Under the pieces are notes generated by a model. That model saw only the letters and a program-made list of their open reading frames with translations, searched no databases and was not told the origin of the DNA. A program made the position numbers and the translations under genes. Below are positions 62,292-64,000 of a DNA stretch of 64,000 bases, one piece after another. Source of the DNA: Rhizobium sp. Leaf371 (GTDB lineage Bacteria > Pseudomonadota > Alphaproteobacteria > Rhizobiales > Rhizobiaceae); assembly GCF_001424045.1 (NCBI RefSeq), contig NZ_LMQB01000023.1, positions 186,001 through 250,000 of the forward strand. The letters are read 5' to 3'. How positions within the stretch are numbered: position 1 is the stretch's first letter; each line of letters begins with the position of its first letter.

Positions 62292-63251
62292 ATGGCCCTG
62301 CCGCCGATCCTTTCGAATCTCCGCCTCCCCGTCGTCGCGGCCCCCTTATTCATCATATCGCATCCCGCCCTCACGATCGCCCAGTGCAAGGCTGGCGTGG
62401 TCGGCTCTTTTCCCGCGCTCAATGCGCGACCGGAAGCGCAACTGGACGAATGGCTGGCGATGATCACGGAAGAACTGGCCGCGTATGACAAGGCAAATCC
62501 GGATAGGCCGTCCGCACCGTTTGCGGTGAACCAGATCGTTCACCGTTCCAACAAGAGGCTGGAGCACGACCTGATGCTCTGCGCCAAATACAAGGTGCCG
62601 CTCATTATTTCCTCGCTCGGCGCGGTGCCGGAGGTGAATGCGGCGGTGCATGGCTATGGGGGCATCGTTCTGCACGACGTGATCCATGACAAGCATGCCC
62701 GCTCCGCCATCAACAAAGGTGCGGACGGGCTGATCGCCGTTGCCGCGGGGGCCGGCGGCCATACGGGCGCGCTCTCGCCCTTTGCCATCATTCAGGAAAT
62801 CCGCAGCTGGTTTTCCGGCCCGCTCCTTCTCTCCGGCGCCATCGCCAACGGCGGCGCGGTGCTGGCGGCGCAGGCCATGGGCGCGGATCTCGCCTATATC
62901 GGCTCGGCCTTCATCGCCACCGAGGAGGCGCGGGCGAGCAACGACTACAAGCAGATGATCGTCGACAGCCGGGCGAAGGACATCCTGGAGACGCCGCATT
63001 TCACAGGCGTCAACGGCAACTATCTGCGCCCCTCCATCGCTGCGGCCGGTCTCGATGCCGACAACCTGCCGGCTGCAGACGCCGCAGAGATGGATCTCGA
63101 GCTCGCCGTCGGCACCGGCGCGAAGGCCTGGCGCGACATCTGGGGCTCGGGCCAGGGCATCGGCGCCGTCACAGCCGTCACCCCGGTCGCCACGCTGGTC
63201 GATCGCCTGGAGACGGAATACAACGACGCCCGCACGCGCCTGTCGCTGTAA
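62292..63251 (+). CDS. Nitronate monooxygenase / 2-nitropropane dioxygenase-like flavoprotein
   Basis: 319-residue FMN TIM-barrel of the NPD/YrpB family, distantly related to FabK enoyl-ACP reductases: PVVAAPLFIISHPALTIA, GVVGSFPALNAR, AVNQIVH, and VAAGAGGHTGALSPFAII, GPLLLSGAIANGGAV for FMN binding. It may oxidise nitronates or act on acyl substrates. It shares an operator-like sequence with the beta-oxidation operon, which favours an acyl-CoA-related role; this is inference. Start ATG 62292, with GAAGAGAGACC before it. Confidence 0.9.
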   Translation: MALPPILSNLRLPVVAAPLFIISHPALTIAQCKAGVVGSFPALNARPEAQLDEWLAMITEELAAYDKANPDRPSAPFAVNQIVHRSNKRLEHDLMLCAKYKVPLIISSLGAVPEVNAAVHGYGGIVLHDVIHDKHARSAINKGADGLIAVAAGAGGHTGALSPFAIIQEIRSWFSGPLLLSGAIANGGAVLAAQAMGADLAYIGSAFIATEEARASNDYKQMIVDSRAKDILETPHFTGVNGNYLRPSIAAAGLDADNLPAADAAEMDLELAVGTGAKAWRDIWGSGQGIGAVTAVTPVATLVDRLETEYNDARTRLSL

Positions 63252-63392
63252 GCGGCCAGGCATTTCCCGCGAGCCCTGCCCCGCCACCCGCGCGAGTTTT
63301 TCGACAACAGGCAAAGAGACCGCTTGAATTCCCCGAGCTTTGCAGGTATCAGCCCCTCACATCACAGGCTGACCTTGGGGTTCGCCGGATAA

Positions 63393-63468
63393 GCCGCTTT
63401 AGCTCAGGTGGTAGAGCACATCATTCGTAATGATGGGGTCGCAGGTTCGAGTCCTGCAAGCGGCACCA
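63393..63468 (+). tRNA. tRNA-Thr (anticodon CGT)
   Basis: Acceptor GCCGCTT / AAGCGGC, D-arm GCTC / GAGC, anticodon loop TTCGTAA on stem CATCA/TGATG, T-arm with GTTCGAGTC, discriminator A and encoded CCA. The anticodon CGT reads ACG (Thr). No attachment-site duplication was noticed beyond it. Confidence 0.96.
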
Positions 63469-63615
63469 TTTCTCATTTCCAAAGCGATCCGGTCTCCGGC
63501 CCTGCCGCGCGACCGATATGTCGTTTAGAACCTTGCGGGAATTCTCACGCCTTTGGCAGATCCGGCACTGTCCGGTCGGGCCGCGTTGGCCTCTCTATCG
63601 CATTCACGACACGTC

Positions 63616-63852
63616 TCAGTCGATCCACTCGTTGCTGAAGGTCAGGCGCGCGACCGTGATGGTGCGGCCGGTGTCGTCGCGGACGGTCAGGGCGATGGTG
63701 CCGTTGCGGGTCTCGGGCATTTCGTCGCGAGCGATATCGCCGAGGATGCGGCCGACTTCCATGGCGACGGAATCGCGCGTGGCGAGTTCCTGGCCCTCAT
63801 CGTCCAGAACCGGACCGTCTCCATTGTGAAGATCAAAGAAATAGCGGCTCAT
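63616..63852 (-). CDS. DUF6894 family protein
   Basis: 78 residues. The conserved start YFFDLHNGDG, the charged helix DSVAMEVGRILGDIARDEMP and the strand IALTVRDDTGRTITVARLTF match the DUF6894 family, small rhizobial proteins of unknown function. The ATG at 63852 is preferred to a GTG one codon earlier. The ribosome site is weak. Confidence 0.82.
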   Translation of the reverse strand: MSRYFFDLHNGDGPVLDDEGQELATRDSVAMEVGRILGDIARDEMPETRNGTIALTVRDDTGRTITVARLTFSNEWID

Positions 63853-63855
63853 CAC

Positions 63856-64000
63856 GGGGTCTCGACATTCTCGGCTCAGGCGCGTTCGTGCTGCTAAGTT
63901 GCAGATAAAGCTTTTGTTCCGACATCTGAGGATGCTTCTGGTAAAAACGGGGCGCGACGGGCGGCATCTCGTTTTTGCGCTTGCCGTTTTTCAGGCGCCG
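63856..64000. other. Right edge, no supported gene
   Basis: 145 bp. A leftward open frame enters from the window edge and ends near 63850, but it overlaps the DUF6894 start and shows no recognisable protein, so it is not called. Palindromic T/A-rich stretches could belong to the next gene. Confidence 0.3.

Noticed and set aside
63850-64000. Leftward partial gene entering from the right edge
   Set aside because: Overlaps the DUF6894 start and encodes no recognisable segment.
1-64000. CRISPR arrays, insertion sequences, integrons, toxin-antitoxin or defence systems
   Set aside because: None found: no repeat-spacer pattern, transposase, integrase or recognised toxin pair in any frame.

Overview
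The window is about 64 kb of GC-rich (roughly 62-63 %) chromosomal DNA from an alphaproteobacterium of the Rhizobiaceae (Agrobacterium/Rhizobium type). This rests on gcrA, podJ, the long two-domain dCTP deaminase, a SAM-II riboswitch before metZ, the rhizobial phoR-pstSCAB-phoU-phoB order, a MntR/MntH pair, an EcfG-type stress promoter and clustered GANTC (CcrM) sites. Almost everything is ordinary core genome. There is no insertion sequence, prophage, plasmid origin or CRISPR array. The only compositionally foreign gene is a small membrane protein at 51065-51538.

Layout. 1-4.5 kb: a 5'-truncated symporter-type hybrid histidine kinase (CrbS-like), a convergent LuxR-type regulator and a small secreted protein. 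4.8-9.6 kb: DUF952, pyrD, a MATE exporter, a CAP-domain lipoprotein, a DUF6460 membrane protein and a TPR-methyltransferase. 9.7-14.6 kb: YitT, an RMF-like hibernation factor, a small acidic protein behind an EcfG promoter, then an Lhr-like helicase with the PdeM phosphoesterase. 14.6-20.8 kb: a stand-alone RAM domain protein, a TIGR02186/TauE membrane pair and the polarity factor PodJ. 21-26.4 kb: a three-gene beta-oxidation operon behind a palindromic operator. 26.6-35.9 kb: a Tim44-like protein, GDPD, DUF4174, mntH/mntR, a Ca2+/H+ antiporter, a LexA/CI-like regulator, a degenerate nuclease-fold protein, a TerB-like protein and a solute-binding protein. 35.9-43 kb: a GspE_N/MshEN-GT2 fusion, a translationally coupled sugar kinase/DeoR/FAD-dehydrogenase operon and a TylF-like methyltransferase. 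43.3-50 kb: tRNA-Gly, dcd, riboswitch-controlled metZ, apaG, hslO, argF, argD. 50.4-60.6 kb: gcrA, the orphan membrane gene, then the whole phosphate regulon and PPK2. 60.6-64 kb: an unknown single-pass membrane protein, a nitronate monooxygenase-like flavoprotein, tRNA-Thr and a DUF6894 protein.

How the genes work together. PhoR/PhoB sense phosphate starvation through PstSCAB and PhoU and act at a Pho box before pstS; PPK2 beside phoR links this to polyphosphate. GcrA (with CcrM methylation) and PodJ are cell-cycle and polarity factors. MntR probably represses the divergent mntH under manganese sufficiency. The beta-oxidation operon shares an operator-like sequence with the distant flavoprotein at 62.3 kb, which suggests one acyl-CoA-responsive regulator controls both. 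The most interesting non-coding signals are the EcfG promoter before the RMF-like locus, the SAM-II riboswitch followed by competing hairpins, six GANTC sites before gcrA, the shared fad-type operator, and candidate MntR operators.
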